Source of the DNA: Vibrio sinaloensis
GTDB lineage: Bacteria > Pseudomonadota > Gammaproteobacteria > Enterobacterales > Vibrionaceae
Length of the DNA stretch: 64,000 bases
Assembly (NCBI RefSeq): GCF_000808535.1
Contig: NZ_JWLV01000023.1
Span: 1-64,000, forward strand
Direction of reading: 5' to 3'
A program made the translations under genes and the position numbers. The notes below the pieces were generated by a model, which was given only the letters and a program-made list of their open reading frames with translations, was not told the origin of the DNA and made no database searches. Shown here piece after piece: positions 18,996 to 29,285 of this stretch. Position 1 is the first letter of the stretch, and the number at the start of each line of letters is the position of its first letter.

Positions 18996-19024
18996 AAAAG
19001 GCGCTCATAAAGAGCGCCTTTTAC
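18996..19024 (+). terminator. Terminator after the DUF1481 gene
   Basis: An 11-bp perfect stem (18996-19006 with 19012-19022) with loop ATAAA and A/T edges lies 17 bases after the stop, before convergent purD. It can act in both directions. Confidence 0.85.
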
Positions 19025-19049
19025 CTAATGTGCCAACTGAAATTGCTGT

Positions 19050-20339
19050 CTACTTCTCTTGCTCACGTGCAATCGCACGGTAGCCGATGTCGTTGCGGTG
19101 GAACATACCATTCCAACTAACCTGCTTAGCTAGTGCGTAAGCGCGCTCCTGAGCTTCTGAGACGCTGTTTCCTAGTGCTGTTGCACACAATACTCGACCG
19201 CCATTGGTGACAACTTCACCCGCTGCGTTATTTGCAGTACCCGCGTGGAAAATCTTTTCACCTTCTGCTTCTGCCGCTGGTAGAGAGATAACATCACCTT
19301 TGGCGTAGTCCGCAGGATAACCGCCAGCAGCGAGGACAACACCGATAGACGCGCGAGGATCCCATTTAGACTCTGCTTCATCGAGTTTCTCATCGATAGC
19401 CATCAGGCATAGTTCAACAAGGTCAGACTCCATGCGCATCATGATCGGCTGCGTTTCTGGGTCACCGAAGCGGCAGTTGTACTCGATAACTTTCGGCGTG
19501 CCGTCTTTGTCAATCATAAGACCTGCGTATAGGAAGCCTGTGTATGGTGCGCCTTCTGCGTCCATGCCACGTACCGTTGGGTAGATAACTTCTTCAAGGA
19601 TACGCTCGTGGATTTCAGGCGTTACCACAGGAGCAGGAGAGTATGCCCCCATGCCGCCAGTGTTAGGGCCAGTATCTTTATCGCCTACGCGTTTGTGGTC
19701 TTGGCTGGTGGCCATTGGTAGAACGCTTTTGCCATCGACCATTACGATGAAGCTCGCTTCTTCACCTTCAAGGAATTCTTCGATTACCACGCGGCTGCCC
19801 GCTTCGCCAAATGCGTTGCCTGCTAGCATGTCTTTGATTGCGTCTTCTGCTTCTTCAAGGGTCATCGCAACGATAACGCCTTTACCTGCAGCAAGGCCGT
19901 CAGCTTTCACTACGATTGGAGCGCCTTGTTCACGAACGTAAGCTAGAGCTGGCTCAATCTCAGTGAAGTTTGCGTAAGCACCTGTTGGGATCTTGTGGCG
20001 CGCAAGGAAGTCTTTGGTGAATGCTTTTGAGCCTTCTAGCTGCGCAGCAGCTTCTGTTGGACCAAAGATTGGAAGGCCTGCTTCGCGGAAAGCATCTACC
20101 ACACCGATAACTAGCGGCGCTTCAGGGCCAACAATCGTTAGCTCGATTTTCTTCTCTTGAGCGAAAGCAACCAGCTCAGAGATGGCTTCAACGCCGATGT
20201 TTACATTCTCAAGCTTTGGCTCAAGCGCTGTGCCTGCATTACCAGGGGCAACGAATACTGTCTCAACATTTGGGTTTTGTGCTGCTTTCCAACCAAGTGC
20301 GTGCTCACGGCCGCCGGCACCGATAATCAATACATTCAT
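19050..20339 (-). CDS. purD: Phosphoribosylamine-glycine ligase
   Basis: A 429-residue GAR synthetase with an ATP-grasp fold. It starts [18 protein letters not shown], and the family signature RFGDPETQP lies near residue 290. It joins glycine to 5-phosphoribosylamine with ATP, the second step of purine synthesis. An SD (AAGGA) precedes the ATG. It follows purH on the minus strand, 282 bases away, with an ERIC-like repeat in the gap, so co-transcription with purH is likely but message stability or coupling may be modified. Confidence 0.97.
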   Translation of the reverse strand: MNVLIIGAGGREHALGWKAAQNPNVETVFVAPGNAGTALEPKLENVNIGVEAISELVAFAQEKKIELTIVGPEAPLVIGVVDAFREAGLPIFGPTEAAAQLEGSKAFTKDFLARHKIPTGAYANFTEIEPALAYVREQGAPIVVKADGLAAGKGVIVAMTLEEAEDAIKDMLAGNAFGEAGSRVVIEEFLEGEEASFIVMVDGKSVLPMATSQDHKRVGDKDTGPNTGGMGAYSPAPVVTPEIHERILEEVIYPTVRGMDAEGAPYTGFLYAGLMIDKDGTPKVIEYNCRFGDPETQPIMMRMESDLVELCLMAIDEKLDEAESKWDPRASIGVVLAAGGYPADYAKGDVISLPAAEAEGEKIFHAGTANNAAGEVVTNGGRVLCATALGNSVSEAQERAYALAKQVSWNGMFHRNDIGYRAIAREQEK

Positions 20340-20493
20340 GTTTTAAAATCCTTATAGCTGCTTCAGAGCCTTTATTTCTGTGTCAAACATGCTCACTTAT
20401 AGTCATAAGCTCCGCATGCTTTCCTTGAACTAAAATCACTGACTTGCTCTACGTATTTCAAATATTGGAATATTTAAAAAACAAAATTATAAG

Positions 20494-20620
20494 TTTTGCT
20501 CAAAGTAGTTGGTGATGTGGCTAGGCAGCAATTGAGCCCATCCCCGGGAGCATAGCTCGCTATGTGACCGGGGTGGGCGAAAGCAGCTAACGACGCCACA
20601 GTGCCAAATACGAAGAGGAT
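20494..20620. repeat. ERIC-like intergenic repeat (IRU) between purH and purD
   Basis: The core matches the ERIC consensus as I remember it: GCCCATCCCCGGGAGC, then a central CATAGCTCGCTATG palindrome, then TGTGACCGGGGTGGGCG followed by AAAGCAGCTAACG. The outer stem pairs 20536-20544 with 20570-20578 (one G-U) and the inner stem pairs 20551-20556 with 20559-20564. The left flank (GGCTAGGCAGCAA) and right flank (AAATACGAAGA) also resemble a full-length ~127-base element. Outer limits are approximate. It abuts the purH stop codon. Confidence 0.8.
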
Positions 20621-20621
20621 A

Positions 20622-22214
20622 TTAGTGGCGGAAGTGACGCATGCCCGTAAAGATCATCGCCATGCCGTGTTCATCTGCTGCTGCGATAACTTCGTCATCA
20701 CGCATAGAGCCGCCTGGTTGAATCACACACTTGATGCCCGCTTCTGCAGCCGCGTCGATACCGTCGCGGAATGGGAAGAATGCATCTGATGCCATCACAC
20801 AACCTTCGACTTGTAGACCTTCGTCTGCAGCTTTGATGCCTGCGATTTTCGCAGAGTAAACGCGGCTCATTTGGCCTGCGCCCACACCGATAGTCATGTC
20901 GCCTTTCGAGTAAACGATCGCGTTTGATTTCACGTATTTCGCTACTTTCCAGCAGAACAGCGCATCTTTCAGCTCTTCTTCTGTTGGCTGGCGCTTAGAA
21001 ACCACTTTTAGGTCGTCTAGGCTTACCATGCCTTGGTCACGGTCTTGAACCAGTAGACCACCATTCACGCGCTTCACGTCAAAGCCAGTTGTCTTAGTTG
21101 TCCACTCGCCACACTCGAGTAGACGCACGTTCTTCTTAGCTGCTACTACTTCAACTGCTTCAGCTGATACAGAAGGGGCGATGATCACTTCAACGAATTG
21201 GCGCTCAACGATTGCAGATGCTGTTGCTGCGTCTAACTCTTGGTTGAACGCGATGATGCCGCCAAATGCTGACGTTGGGTCAGTTTGGTATGCGCGGTCG
21301 TAAGCTTCGAGGATGTCTTTACCCAGTGCCACACCACATGGGTTTGCGTGCTTAACGATGACACACGCTGGCTCGTCGAACTCTTTCACACACTCAAGGG
21401 CTGCGTCAGTGTCAGCGATGTTGTTGTAAGAAAGAGCTTTACCTTGGATTTGGCGAGCAGTAGATACTGATGCTTCTTCAGGGTTTGATTCAACGTAGAA
21501 AGCGGCTGCTTGGTGGCTGTTCTCACCGTAGCGCATGTCCTGCTTTTTCTCGAATTGCTGGTTGAAAGTACGTGGGAATTTAGACTCTTCGTCACCCTCT
21601 TTGTTCTCACCGTATGATGGAACCATAGTGCCGAAGTAGTTCGCAATCATGCCATCGTAAGAGGCTGTGTGCTCAAATGCTGCGATAGCAAGGTCGAAGC
21701 GAGTGTCTAGAGTCAGAGACTTGTCGTTTGCGTCCATTTCAGCGATAACGCGGTCGTAGTCGTGAGCGTTCACAACGATAGTCACATCTTTGTGGTTCTT
21801 CGCTGCTGAACGAACCATAGTTGGGCCGCCGATGTCGATGTTCTCTACCGCGTCCGCTAGCGTGCAGCCTTCTTTAGCAACGGTTTCTGCGAATGGGTAA
21901 AGGTTTACTACAACCATGTCGATTGGGTTGATGCCGTGCTTTTCCATTACGTCGTCATCTTGACCACGGCGACCTAGAACACCACCATGAACTTTAGGAT
22001 GTAGAGTTTTAACGCGGCCGTCCATCATTTCAGGGAAGCCAGTGTAGTCAGAGACTTCCGTTACAGAGATGCCTTTTTCTGCCAGTAGGCGAGCCGTACC
22101 ACCAGTAGATAGAATATCGACACCGCGTTCAGCGAGTGCCTGAGCGAATTCTACAATGCCAGTTTTGTCTGATACGCTGATAAGTGCGCGGCGAATAGGA
22201 CGAGCGTTACTCAT
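20622..22214 (-). CDS. purH: Bifunctional AICAR transformylase / IMP cyclohydrolase
   Basis: A 530-residue enzyme. The N-terminal MGS-like IMP cyclohydrolase domain starts [18 protein letters not shown], and the C-terminal AICARFT domain contains the [10 protein letters not shown] segment with the catalytic Lys-His pair. It carries out the last two steps of purine synthesis, formylation of AICAR and ring closure to IMP. An SD (GAGGAAA) precedes the ATG. It is the first gene of the purH-purD unit, with a PurR-like box upstream. Confidence 0.97.
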   Translation of the reverse strand: MSNARPIRRALISVSDKTGIVEFAQALAERGVDILSTGGTARLLAEKGISVTEVSDYTGFPEMMDGRVKTLHPKVHGGVLGRRGQDDDVMEKHGINPIDMVVVNLYPFAETVAKEGCTLADAVENIDIGGPTMVRSAAKNHKDVTIVVNAHDYDRVIAEMDANDKSLTLDTRFDLAIAAFEHTASYDGMIANYFGTMVPSYGENKEGDEESKFPRTFNQQFEKKQDMRYGENSHQAAAFYVESNPEEASVSTARQIQGKALSYNNIADTDAALECVKEFDEPACVIVKHANPCGVALGKDILEAYDRAYQTDPTSAFGGIIAFNQELDAATASAIVERQFVEVIIAPSVSAEAVEVVAAKKNVRLLECGEWTTKTTGFDVKRVNGGLLVQDRDQGMVSLDDLKVVSKRQPTEEELKDALFCWKVAKYVKSNAIVYSKGDMTIGVGAGQMSRVYSAKIAGIKAADEGLQVEGCVMASDAFFPFRDGIDAAAEAGIKCVIQPGGSMRDDEVIAAADEHGMAMIFTGMRHFRH

Positions 22215-22404
22215 GCTTCTATTTCCTCAAAGTCACAGTAAGATAAAGATGTTTGCCAAAAATGAACTTGTTTTTACTTTGCTCGTTGAATTAGCAGTAA
22301 AATATTGGCCAGTTTTGGTAAAGACCTTTGTTAGCACTATTGCTATTGGAACAGTCTCTGAGATTGATGGCGCGTATTCTAACCAATTTATTACAAAAAA
22401 GCTC

Positions 22405-22420
22405 GCGCAATCGTTTGGCA
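22405..22420 (-). promoter_or_regulatory. Candidate PurR box upstream of purH
   Basis: The 16 bases GCGCAATCGTTTGGCA keep the GCAA..CG..TT core of the PurR consensus (ANGCAANCGNTTNCNT), with mismatches at the outer positions. It is 191 bases upstream of purH and 70 bases upstream of divergent zntR. PurR control of purHD is known in enteric bacteria. Confidence 0.45.
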
Positions 22421-22489
22421 TCGCAAAAATAATTGCAAATAACTCGCTCTTTGGCTTTAAACGTAACGAAAACGTTAATTAGGACAATT

Positions 22490-22945
22490 ATGTTTCAGAT
22501 TGGTGAATTGGCGAAACGCTGCGGTGTGACTGCAGATACGCTTCGGTTTTATGAGAAAAATCAGCTAATAAACCCCGCAGGCCGCAGTGAGTCGGGCTAT
22601 CGCTTGTACAATGAGGAAAACCAGCGGCAAGTCAGCTTCATCTTGAAAGCAAAAGATTTAGGGTTGAGTTTGGATGAAATTAAAGAGCTTTTAGAGATAA
22701 AACTCGAGGCAACCGAGCACAGTTGCGCGGAGGTAAAAGCGATCACTACGGCCAAATTGAGGCTGATTGATGAGAAGATCCGTGAATTGACCAGAATTCG
22801 TAGTGCGTTGCGGAAGATAAATGATGCTTGCTGCGGCCACGTAGATGATGATGCGAGTCATTGTTCGATACTTGGTGCGTTGGCGGACGATGAGCGACAC
22901 AGCGAATCGTGCTGTGATGAGGTGGCTCAAGTTAAGAAGCGATAA
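22490..22945 (+). CDS. zntR: MerR-family Zn(II)-responsive regulator ZntR
   Basis: A 151-residue MerR-family activator. The wHTH is at the N-terminus (FQIGELAKRCGVTADTLRFYEK), followed by the dimerisation helix. The metal-binding region carries the ZntR pattern: a Cys in HSCAEVK (about residue 78) and the C-terminal loop NDACCGH...SHC. It binds zinc and remodels promoters with long spacers, normally that of the zinc-exporting ATPase zntA, which is not in the window. The C-terminus continues with an extra Cys/His-rich tail (RHSESCCDE). The gene overlaps the convergent diguanylate cyclase gene by 14 bases. The ATG at 22490 has an AGGA SD. Confidence 0.92.
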   Translation: MFQIGELAKRCGVTADTLRFYEKNQLINPAGRSESGYRLYNEENQRQVSFILKAKDLGLSLDEIKELLEIKLEATEHSCAEVKAITTAKLRLIDEKIRELTRIRSALRKINDACCGHVDDDASHCSILGALADDERHSESCCDEVAQVKKR

Positions 22946-23909
22946 GGATTTTGGTTTTATTGCTGTCCGAGTCGATTTTCATATCGGGCAGGTTGGCATA
23001 ATAGATCGTGACCTGATTGCGGCCAGTATGCTTGGAGTAGTACATGGCTTTGTCTGCTTGAACCAACAAGGTTTTGACATCAGAAAGCGTGTCGTCAGCT
23101 TCGGCAATACCAATACTGACGGTAGGATAAATCAGTTTGCCATCTACCTCACAAGGCGTCATTTCGATCGATTCACGAATACGTTCAGCAATATCATAGG
23201 CTTGAATTGCGCCAATCTTGCTGAGCATGATGCCAAACTCTTCTCCTCCTAATCGGCCAATAGCATCGCTAGAACGAATCTGCTGTTGGCAGATGCGTGC
23301 GACGTGAGCGATCACCTCATCTCCCGACAAGTGACCCACTTGATCATTGATCTCTTTAAAATGGTCGATGTCGATCATCAAGTAACTGACGTGCTCTTTA
23401 GCTTGTCTGGCTGCCATAAAGGCTTGATCGAGCTCTAACATGAAAGCTCGGCGGTTGAGAACCTTAGTCAGTTCATCCGTTTCAGAGAGACGCTTTAAAG
23501 TTTGCTCACGCTGATGAGCATCGGTGATATCTCGTTCTTGCCACAAAACATATTGCCTACCTGCAAGCGTGCAAAGCGGCTTGATTGTCGCTTCAAACCA
23601 GGCTTCACCATGCAGTTGATCCAACTCTTCAATTGAGAGCTGTTGGCAGTCGAGAGGCGAAATGGCGTATTGAATGACGCTTGGTTTCTGAGATTTAAGG
23701 ACACTGTTGAGTGCTTGCAGTAATTCTTCTGCTTTAGGCTTGCTTAGAGTTGTGCTCAGAGAGCTTGTCTTTGACGTATCTAGGCGAGTTGCGTGGAACG
23801 TACCACCAAACCCTTCGACAAATTGACCATATTGATCGAGTACAAATAGCTGTTCGGGGAGCTCATTCAGCAATAGCTGAAGCCATTCTTCCCGTTGCAT
23901 ATCAATCAT
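22932..23909 (-). CDS. PAS-type sensor diguanylate cyclase
   Basis: About 325 residues. The N-terminal half looks like a PAS fold (QLFVLDQYGQFVEGFGG... to YVLWQERDITDAHQREQTLKRL), followed by a complete GGDEF domain with TDELTKVLNRRAF, a GGEEF active site (RLGGEEFGIML, about residue 223) and SIGIAEA. It should make cyclic di-GMP from two GTP in the cytoplasm; no membrane segment is present. I see no clear RxxD inhibitory site directly before GGEEF (the preceding residues are RSSDAIGRL, giving R-S-S-D, so an I-site is possible). Start is uncertain: TTG 23918, ATG 23909 or ATG 23900 are in frame. It overlaps the end of zntR by 14 bases. Confidence 0.9.
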   Translation of the reverse strand: MIDMQREEWLQLLLNELPEQLFVLDQYGQFVEGFGGTFHATRLDTSKTSSLSTTLSKPKAEELLQALNSVLKSQKPSVIQYAISPLDCQQLSIEELDQLHGEAWFEATIKPLCTLAGRQYVLWQERDITDAHQREQTLKRLSETDELTKVLNRRAFMLELDQAFMAARQAKEHVSYLMIDIDHFKEINDQVGHLSGDEVIAHVARICQQQIRSSDAIGRLGGEEFGIMLSKIGAIQAYDIAERIRESIEMTPCEVDGKLIYPTVSIGIAEADDTLSDVKTLLVQADKAMYYSKHTGRNQVTIYYANLPDMKIDSDSNKTKILIAS

Positions 23910-23941
23910 GTAGTTCAATCCAGATCACCAAAGAATTGACC

Positions 23942-23984
23942 ATTATATAAGGGTGGTTGTTGTGATCAATCTCAATAGATCACA
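23942..23984 (-). promoter_or_regulatory. Promoter and operator-like palindrome of the diguanylate cyclase gene
   Basis: On the minus strand TTGATC (23964-23969) and a perfect TATAAT (23942-23947) are 16 bases apart, placing the transcript start near 23935. A perfect inverted repeat TGTGATC-N10-GATCACA (23961-23984) covers the -35 box. The arms look like CRP half-sites, but the spacing is far too wide for one CRP dimer, so a different repressor is more likely. Confidence 0.6.
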
Positions 23985-24054
23985 CTTTGATTATAATTTA
24001 GTCAATAAGTACTACGTTCGGTACGAGCTACAAAATTTCGGACTAACAGAAAAG

Positions 24055-24084
24055 AAAAAGCCGAATCGGTAAGATTCGGCTTTT
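24055..24084 (-). terminator. Terminator of the dusB-fis operon
   Basis: A perfect 12-bp stem (24056-24067 with 24073-24084) around GGTAA with a U-run on the minus strand, 28 bases after the fis stop. Confidence 0.9.
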
Positions 24085-24112
24085 CCAAAGTCAGAAATAA
24101 TGCACTAACGAA

Positions 24113-24409
24113 TTAGTTCATGCCGTATTTCTTAAGTTTCTTGCGAAGAGTACCGCGGTTGATACCCATCATCGTTGCTGCGCGAGTTTGGTTACCGCGA
24201 GTGTACTGCATGATAGTATCTAGTAGTGGCTGTTCAACTTCAGCTAGAACTAATTCGTATAGCTCTGTTACTTCTTGGCCGTTTAGTTGTGCCAAGTAGT
24301 TTTTAAGAGATGCTTTAACAGAGTCACGTAAAGGCTTTTGAGTAATCTGGTCTTGTGACGTTACTGTAGTTACTGTTAATGCTTCTGAAGTCAGATTTTG
24401 TTCGAACAT
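24113..24409 (-). CDS. fis: DNA-binding protein Fis
   Basis: A 98-residue nucleoid protein, full length. The C-terminal helix-turn-helix reads [25 protein letters not shown] and is nearly invariant in the family; the N-terminal flexible beta-hairpin arm region (residues 10-26) is present. Fis bends DNA and activates rRNA and tRNA promoters in fast growth. It is encoded 73 bases downstream of dusB, the usual dusB-fis operon. Confidence 0.98.
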   Translation of the reverse strand: MFEQNLTSEALTVTTVTSQDQITQKPLRDSVKASLKNYLAQLNGQEVTELYELVLAEVEQPLLDTIMQYTRGNQTRAATMMGINRGTLRKKLKKYGMN

Positions 24410-24482
24410 ATTCGGTCTAGCTCTTCTCTTAATTATGATGCAACGTTAAACCCGTCATACCTGCAGCAATCGCCGCAAATAT

Positions 24483-25490
24483 TTAGGCTAAATCAAAATA
24501 ACCTTCTAATGCTTCAAGTTGCAGCTCTGCTACATCGATGGCATTGAAGGTACGGCGAAACTCACTTGCTTGTTCATGTTCTTTTAGGTACCAACCCACG
24601 TGCTTACGCGCGATACGTGGACCTAAATACTCTCCATAAAACTCATGGAGCGCATTCACATGACCAAGCAGGATGTCTTTCACTTCCGCAAGGGGAAGAT
24701 CAGGCATCGTGGTGCCGTTTTCCAAAAAGTGTTGGATTTCCTGAAAAATCCACGGACGACCTTGGGCAGGGCGTCCAATCATCAAAGCGTCTGCCCCAGT
24801 GTACTCTAGGACAAATTTTGCTTTCTCTGGGCTATCGATATCACCGTTAGCAATAACCGGAATAGAGATCGCTTGTTTGACCGCTTTAATGCTGTCGTAT
24901 TCGGCCTCGCCTTTGTACATACATGCTTTGGTACGTCCGTGAAGGGCGAGAGCTTGTATGCCGCAGTCTTCGGCTAATTTAGCGATTTGGACACAGTTTT
25001 TGTTGTCTGTATCCCAGCCAGTACGGGTTTTTAATGTCACAGGAACATCGACTGCATTCACCACAGCTTTCAGGATATCTTCGATGATATCTGGATACTG
25101 TAGTAGCGCAGAGCCGGCTAGCTTTTTATTCACTTTTTTGGCTGGACAGCCCATGTTGATATCGATGATTTGCGCACCGTTTTCAACACTAAACTGAGCA
25201 GCGTCGGCCATAAGCTGTGGGTCAGCACCCGCAATCTGTACAGAGCGAATGCCCGATTCGCCTTCATGTACCATGCGCTGCTTTGATTTTGAGGTTTTCC
25301 ATAGTTTCGGATTAGACGACATCATTTCACTGACGGCCATACCCGCACCATAGCGGAGACACAACTCTCGGAATGGTCTATCCGTCACACCTGCCATAGG
25401 GGCAACGATGAGATTGTTCTTAAGTTGGTAATTTCCGATTTTCAAAATATCAAACAGCTTAGGACCAGTAAGGGCGCGCATTTTACGCAT
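24483..25490 (-). CDS. dusB: tRNA-dihydrouridine synthase B
   Basis: A 335-residue FMN enzyme. Signatures: [16 protein letters not shown] (FMN barrel start), [19 protein letters not shown] with the catalytic Cys, and the C-terminal tRNA-binding helical domain ([16 protein letters not shown]). It reduces specific uridines in the tRNA D-loop using NADPH. Start choice is uncertain: ATG 25490 and ATG 25481 are in frame, neither has a strong SD, and compared with E. coli DusB (which begins about MRIGQYQL) this frame carries roughly 17 extra N-terminal residues. It heads the dusB-fis operon. Confidence 0.95.
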   Translation of the reverse strand: MRKMRALTGPKLFDILKIGNYQLKNNLIVAPMAGVTDRPFRELCLRYGAGMAVSEMMSSNPKLWKTSKSKQRMVHEGESGIRSVQIAGADPQLMADAAQFSVENGAQIIDINMGCPAKKVNKKLAGSALLQYPDIIEDILKAVVNAVDVPVTLKTRTGWDTDNKNCVQIAKLAEDCGIQALALHGRTKACMYKGEAEYDSIKAVKQAISIPVIANGDIDSPEKAKFVLEYTGADALMIGRPAQGRPWIFQEIQHFLENGTTMPDLPLAEVKDILLGHVNALHEFYGEYLGPRIARKHVGWYLKEHEQASEFRRTFNAIDVAELQLEALEGYFDLA

Positions 25491-25583
25491 TTTTTAGCGC
25501 CGTGAAAAGACTAATATTTGAGCATTTACAAATTGTTTTCGCAAAATGCCCAAAAATCAGTCAATTAACTCGCAAAGTCTTGT

Positions 25584-26471
25584 CTAGCCTTGCTTGCGAC
25601 CAGAGATGCGACACCATTCACTCTGCTCTTTGATAGGATCAATGTGAAGCTCGTCACGGTAATAGTTAGCAACATCTTCCGCTTGCGTATCCAAAACACC
25701 GGACATTGCCAGCTCACCATTTGGCTTCACCAATGACTTAATAATTGGCGAAAGATCGCGCAGAGGACCTGCTAGGATGTTCGCTACCACAACGTCGGCG
25801 ATCAGGCCTTCAGGTTGATCTTGAGGAAGGAACACTTCCAGTTGGTCAGCAACGCCATTACGCTCTGCATTGTCTTTAGAGGCGAGCAATGCTTGAGGAT
25901 CAATATCGATCCCGATGACTTTCTCAGCACCAAGCTTGATCGCAGCGATCGCGAGAATGCCCGATCCGCAGCCAAAGTCGATGACGGTTTTACCCGTTAA
26001 ATCTAAGCCTTCTAGCCATTCAAGACAGAGAGCCGTAGTCGGGTGAGTACCAGTACCAAAGGCCAAACCTGGGTCTAACATTACGTTGACCGCGTCAGGC
26101 TCAGGGATGTCACGCCAGCTTGGGCAAATCCATAGACGCTCACCAAATTTCATTGGGTGGAAGTTATCCATCCACTCACGTTCCCAGTCTTTATCTTCAA
26201 GTTGCTCAACTTTGTAAGCAAAGCCTTCAGGAAGTAAACCGCTGAGCTTAGTTTGCTCAATGATGAAGTTGGTGTCAGCCTCTGCATCATAAAGTGCAAG
26301 GATATCAGTATCACCCCACAAGCGTGTCTCACCCGGTAGAGGCTCGAATACAGGAGTATCGTGAGCATCTAGAAAGGTAACAGAAAGGGCGCCCGTTTCT
26401 TCCATTAACATATCGCCGATCTGTTCAGCGTTATCATTGGTCGCGTTGAGTTTGATTTGAATCCAAGGCAT
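25584..26471 (-). CDS. prmA: Ribosomal protein L11 methyltransferase
   Basis: A 295-residue SAM-dependent methyltransferase. The N-terminal substrate-recognition domain ([19 protein letters not shown]) is followed by a linker and a Rossmann methyltransferase domain with motif [21 protein letters not shown] and the [10 protein letters not shown] motif. The segment [16 protein letters not shown] is a PrmA hallmark. It trimethylates amino groups of ribosomal protein L11 and is normally not essential. It stands between the accC terminator and dusB, all on the same strand. Confidence 0.97.
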   Translation of the reverse strand: MPWIQIKLNATNDNAEQIGDMLMEETGALSVTFLDAHDTPVFEPLPGETRLWGDTDILALYDAEADTNFIIEQTKLSGLLPEGFAYKVEQLEDKDWEREWMDNFHPMKFGERLWICPSWRDIPEPDAVNVMLDPGLAFGTGTHPTTALCLEWLEGLDLTGKTVIDFGCGSGILAIAAIKLGAEKVIGIDIDPQALLASKDNAERNGVADQLEVFLPQDQPEGLIADVVVANILAGPLRDLSPIIKSLVKPNGELAMSGVLDTQAEDVANYYRDELHIDPIKEQSEWCRISGRKQG

Positions 26472-26558
26472 GAGTATCAGCTCTTTACTTGATTGATGTG
26501 ATTTGGCGCAGAGTGTAGCAGAAATTGGCCATTTTTATAGGTTATTAAATGCCCTAAA

Positions 26559-26585
26559 CAAAAATGCCCACCGAAGTGAGCATTT
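26559..26585 (-). terminator. Terminator after accC
   Basis: Stem AAATGC-C-CAC / GTG-A-GCATTT (26562-26585, one mismatch) with loop CGAA and a U-run on the minus strand, 23 bases after the accC stop. Confidence 0.75.
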
Positions 26586-26607
26586 GTTTAAGTGAGAGAA
26601 TCTAGGT

Positions 26608-27951
26608 TTATTGCAGACCCAGTTTTTTCTCTAGGTAATGAATGTTCGCACCGCCGTGCTGGAAGTTCTCGTCATTCATAATCATTTCTTGCAGAGGAAC
26701 GTTAGTCTTGATGCCTTCAACGATCATCTCGCCCAGTGCGTTTTTCATACGTGCAATTGCAACATCACGGTTCTCACCGAATGTGATCAGCTTACCGATC
26801 ATTGAATCGTAGTGAGGTGGGACTGTGTAGCCCGTGTAGATGTGCGATTCCCAACGCACGCCCATGCCGCCTGGCGCATGGAAGCGTTCAATCTTACCCG
26901 GAGACGGTAGGAAGCGCTCTGGATCTTCCGCGTTGATACGACACTCAATCGCATGGCCGCGAATCTTGATGTCATCTTGCGTAAATGACAGAGGTTGACC
27001 CGCTGCAACACGCAACTGCTCTTTGATTAGGTCGACGCCTGTTACCATTTCAGTTACTGGGTGCTCAACCTGAATACGAGTGTTCATTTCGATGAAGTAG
27101 AATTCACCGTTCTCGTATAGGAACTCGAATGTACCTGCGCCGCGGTAACCGATTTCTAGACACGCACGAGTACAACGTTCACCGATGTACTTACGCATTT
27201 CTTCAGTAATACCTGGAGCTGGCGCTTCTTCGACAACTTTTTGATGACGACGCTGCATAGAACAGTCACGTTCACCTAGGTGGATAGCACCACCTTGACC
27301 GTCAGCAATCACTTGAACTTCAACGTGACGAGGGTTTTCTAGGAATTTTTCCATGTAAACCATGTCATTGTTGAACGCTGCTTTCGCTTCTGCACGCGTC
27401 ATAGCGATAGCTTCAACCAGTTCAGCTTCGCTACGAACCACACGCATACCACGACCGCCGCCGCCACCAGAGGCTTTGATGATCACTGGGTAGCCGATGC
27501 GTTTCGCGTGCGCTTTGTTCTTCACTTCATCATTATCAAGCGGGCCGTCAGAGCCAGGTACGCAAGGAACGCCAGCTTTCTTCATTGCCGTGATCGCAGA
27601 CACTTTGTCACCCATCATGCGGATGGTGTCGGCTTTAGGTCCCACAAAGATAAAGCCGCTGCGCTCTACTTGCTCAGCGAAATCTGCGTTTTCAGATAAG
27701 AAACCGTAACCTGGGTGAATCGCCACAGCGCCTGTCACTTCTGCTGCAGAAATGATGCGAGGGATGTTTAGGTAGCTGTCGATACCGCGAGCAGGACCGA
27801 TACATACGGTCTCGTCTGCCAATAGGACGTGTTTTAGGTCGCGGTCTGCTGTTGAGTGAACAGCAACCGTTTTGATGCCTAATTCTTTACATGCGCGAAG
27901 AATTCGAAGTGCGATTTCACCTCGGTTCGCGATGACTAATTTATCTAGCAT
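26608..27951 (-). CDS. accC: Acetyl-CoA carboxylase, biotin carboxylase subunit
   Basis: A 447-residue ATP-grasp biotin carboxylase. It starts [22 protein letters not shown]; the glycine-rich ATP loop [14 protein letters not shown] is near residue 159, and the signature [16 protein letters not shown] with catalytic Glu/Arg is near residue 288. It carboxylates the biotin of AccB, the first half-reaction of fatty acid synthesis. It starts 15 bases after accB, so they are translated together. Confidence 0.98.
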   Translation of the reverse strand: MLDKLVIANRGEIALRILRACKELGIKTVAVHSTADRDLKHVLLADETVCIGPARGIDSYLNIPRIISAAEVTGAVAIHPGYGFLSENADFAEQVERSGFIFVGPKADTIRMMGDKVSAITAMKKAGVPCVPGSDGPLDNDEVKNKAHAKRIGYPVIIKASGGGGGRGMRVVRSEAELVEAIAMTRAEAKAAFNNDMVYMEKFLENPRHVEVQVIADGQGGAIHLGERDCSMQRRHQKVVEEAPAPGITEEMRKYIGERCTRACLEIGYRGAGTFEFLYENGEFYFIEMNTRIQVEHPVTEMVTGVDLIKEQLRVAAGQPLSFTQDDIKIRGHAIECRINAEDPERFLPSPGKIERFHAPGGMGVRWESHIYTGYTVPPHYDSMIGKLITFGENRDVAIARMKNALGEMIVEGIKTNVPLQEMIMNDENFQHGGANIHYLEKKLGLQ

Positions 27952-27966
27952 AAGAGAGAGCCTCTA

Positions 27967-28431
27967 TTATTCGATAACAACAAGTGGTTGGTCGAATTCA
28001 ACTGGTTGGCCGTCATCAACTAAGATAGCTGTTACTACGCCAGACTTGTCAGCTTCGATTTGGTTCATCATCTTCATCGCTTCAACGATACATAGTGTGT
28101 CGCCAGCGTTAACAGATTGACCCACTTCAATGAATGCTTTTGAGTCTGGGCTTGGAGAACGGTAGAAAGTACCTACCATTGGAGAAAGAACTTGATGACC
28201 CGCTGGTGTCGCTGGCGCTGCTGCTTCTGGAGCTGCGGCAGGAGCCGGTGCTGCCGCTGGAGCAGGAGCTGCTACAGGTGCTGGCGCTGCTGCGTAATGA
28301 ATTGGCGCTGCAGGTGCTGCGCTGCCGCTACGACTGATGCGTACCGACTCTTCACCTTCAGAGATTTCTAGCTCAGCAATGCCAGACTCTTCTACTAACT
28401 CGATAAGCTTCTTGATTTTACGGATATCCAT
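27967..28431 (-). CDS. accB: Biotin carboxyl carrier protein of acetyl-CoA carboxylase
   Basis: A 154-residue protein. It has an N-terminal helix ([18 protein letters not shown]), an Ala/Pro-rich linker of PA repeats (about residues 42-80), and the biotinyl domain with the modified Lys in [10 protein letters not shown] (about residue 120). Biotin on this lysine shuttles CO2 between AccC and the carboxyltransferase AccAD. The ATG at 28431 gives the standard N-terminus; the frame also extends upstream to another start but without homology. It belongs to the aroQ-accB-accC cluster. Confidence 0.97.
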   Translation of the reverse strand: MDIRKIKKLIELVEESGIAELEISEGEESVRISRSGSAAPAAPIHYAAAPAPVAAPAPAAAPAPAAAPEAAAPATPAGHQVLSPMVGTFYRSPSPDSKAFIEVGQSVNAGDTLCIVEAMKMMNQIEADKSGVVTAILVDDGQPVEFDQPLVVIE

Positions 28432-28527
28432 CTTTTCTTTCTCTTTTATCTTGTGAATAAGACAGCTCAATAGAGCTGCAGAGTGATTCTGTGACGTTAA
28501 TAGCCAGTGACTTTAACGTTTGTTGGG

Positions 28528-28977
28528 TTAGCTTGCCTGCAACTTATTAATGGCTGCCGACAATGCGAATTCATAGCCTTGAGCCCCTAAACCACAAATC
28601 ACCCCTTCTGCTTTATCAGACAGATAAGAGTGATGACGGAAAGGTTCTCGGGCATGTACATTGGATAAATGCACTTCGATAAATGGGATGGCAACGCCCA
28701 GTAGAGCATCACGTAGCGCGACACTGGTGTGCGTAAACGCTGCTGGATTGATAATAATAAAATCCACGTTGCCATACGCTGCGTGGATTTTTTCAATCAG
28801 TTCGTACTCGCGATTTGACTGTAGATGTTCCAGTTCTACATTGGCAAGTTGTGCTTGTTCGGTCAGGGAATCAATGATCTGCGAAAGCGTTTGAGAACCG
28901 TAGTGAGCGGGTTCACGTAGCCCTAGCAGGTTGAGATTTGGACCGTTTAAGACAAGAATGCGTGATTTTGCTGTCAT
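28528..28977 (-). CDS. aroQ: Type II 3-dehydroquinate dehydratase
   Basis: A 149-residue enzyme of the shikimate pathway, type II fold. It starts with the signature [17 protein letters not shown]; the catalytic Tyr and the flexible loop follow (REPAHYG), and the [15 protein letters not shown] segment carries the conserved His/Arg. It dehydrates 3-dehydroquinate to 3-dehydroshikimate as a dodecamer. It lies 96 bases upstream of accB, the usual order in gammaproteobacteria. Confidence 0.97.
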   Translation of the reverse strand: MTAKSRILVLNGPNLNLLGLREPAHYGSQTLSQIIDSLTEQAQLANVELEHLQSNREYELIEKIHAAYGNVDFIIINPAAFTHTSVALRDALLGVAIPFIEVHLSNVHAREPFRHHSYLSDKAEGVICGLGAQGYEFALSAAINKLQAS

Positions 28978-29224
28978 TATGTCGCTATCTTCCTAGTACA
29001 TGAGTCGAACTTAGATATTCCCATATTATCGTCGATTCAGCATGGTTTCTTTGTAAGAAATTCGGCCGGATCTTTGAAATAGACCCAGATTATAGCTAAT
29101 TCAGCGCATTTAGCAGCAATTTACTGGTCTAATCAGCCAGAGGTGCGGGGCGATTTTGCAACCAAGGTAACAAAATTGGTCATTTTCGAGCCATTTCCTT
29201 GGGCGATTTTGTGCTCCAACAAAC
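28978..29224. other. Intergenic region upstream of aroQ
   Basis: About 250 bases before the acs terminator, between the acs 3' end and the aroQ start. It must contain the aroQ-accBC promoter, but I cannot pick a convincing -10/-35 pair and see no other structure. Confidence 0.4.
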
Positions 29225-29252
29225 AAAAAAGTCGCCACATAAGCGGCGACTT
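29225..29252 (-). terminator. Terminator of acs
   Basis: A 9-bp stem (29227-29235 with 29244-29252) around an 8-base loop, with a minus-strand U-run from the A tract at 29224-29229. It lies 34 bases after the acs stop. Confidence 0.85.
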
Positions 29253-29285
29253 TGGGTTTTGGTAGGTGTTTTAAACAGGTTTGGC

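Noticed and set aside
23961-23984. CRP site upstream of the diguanylate cyclase gene
   Set aside because: The TGTGA and TCACA arms are 14 bases apart instead of 6, so I describe a palindrome of unknown binder.
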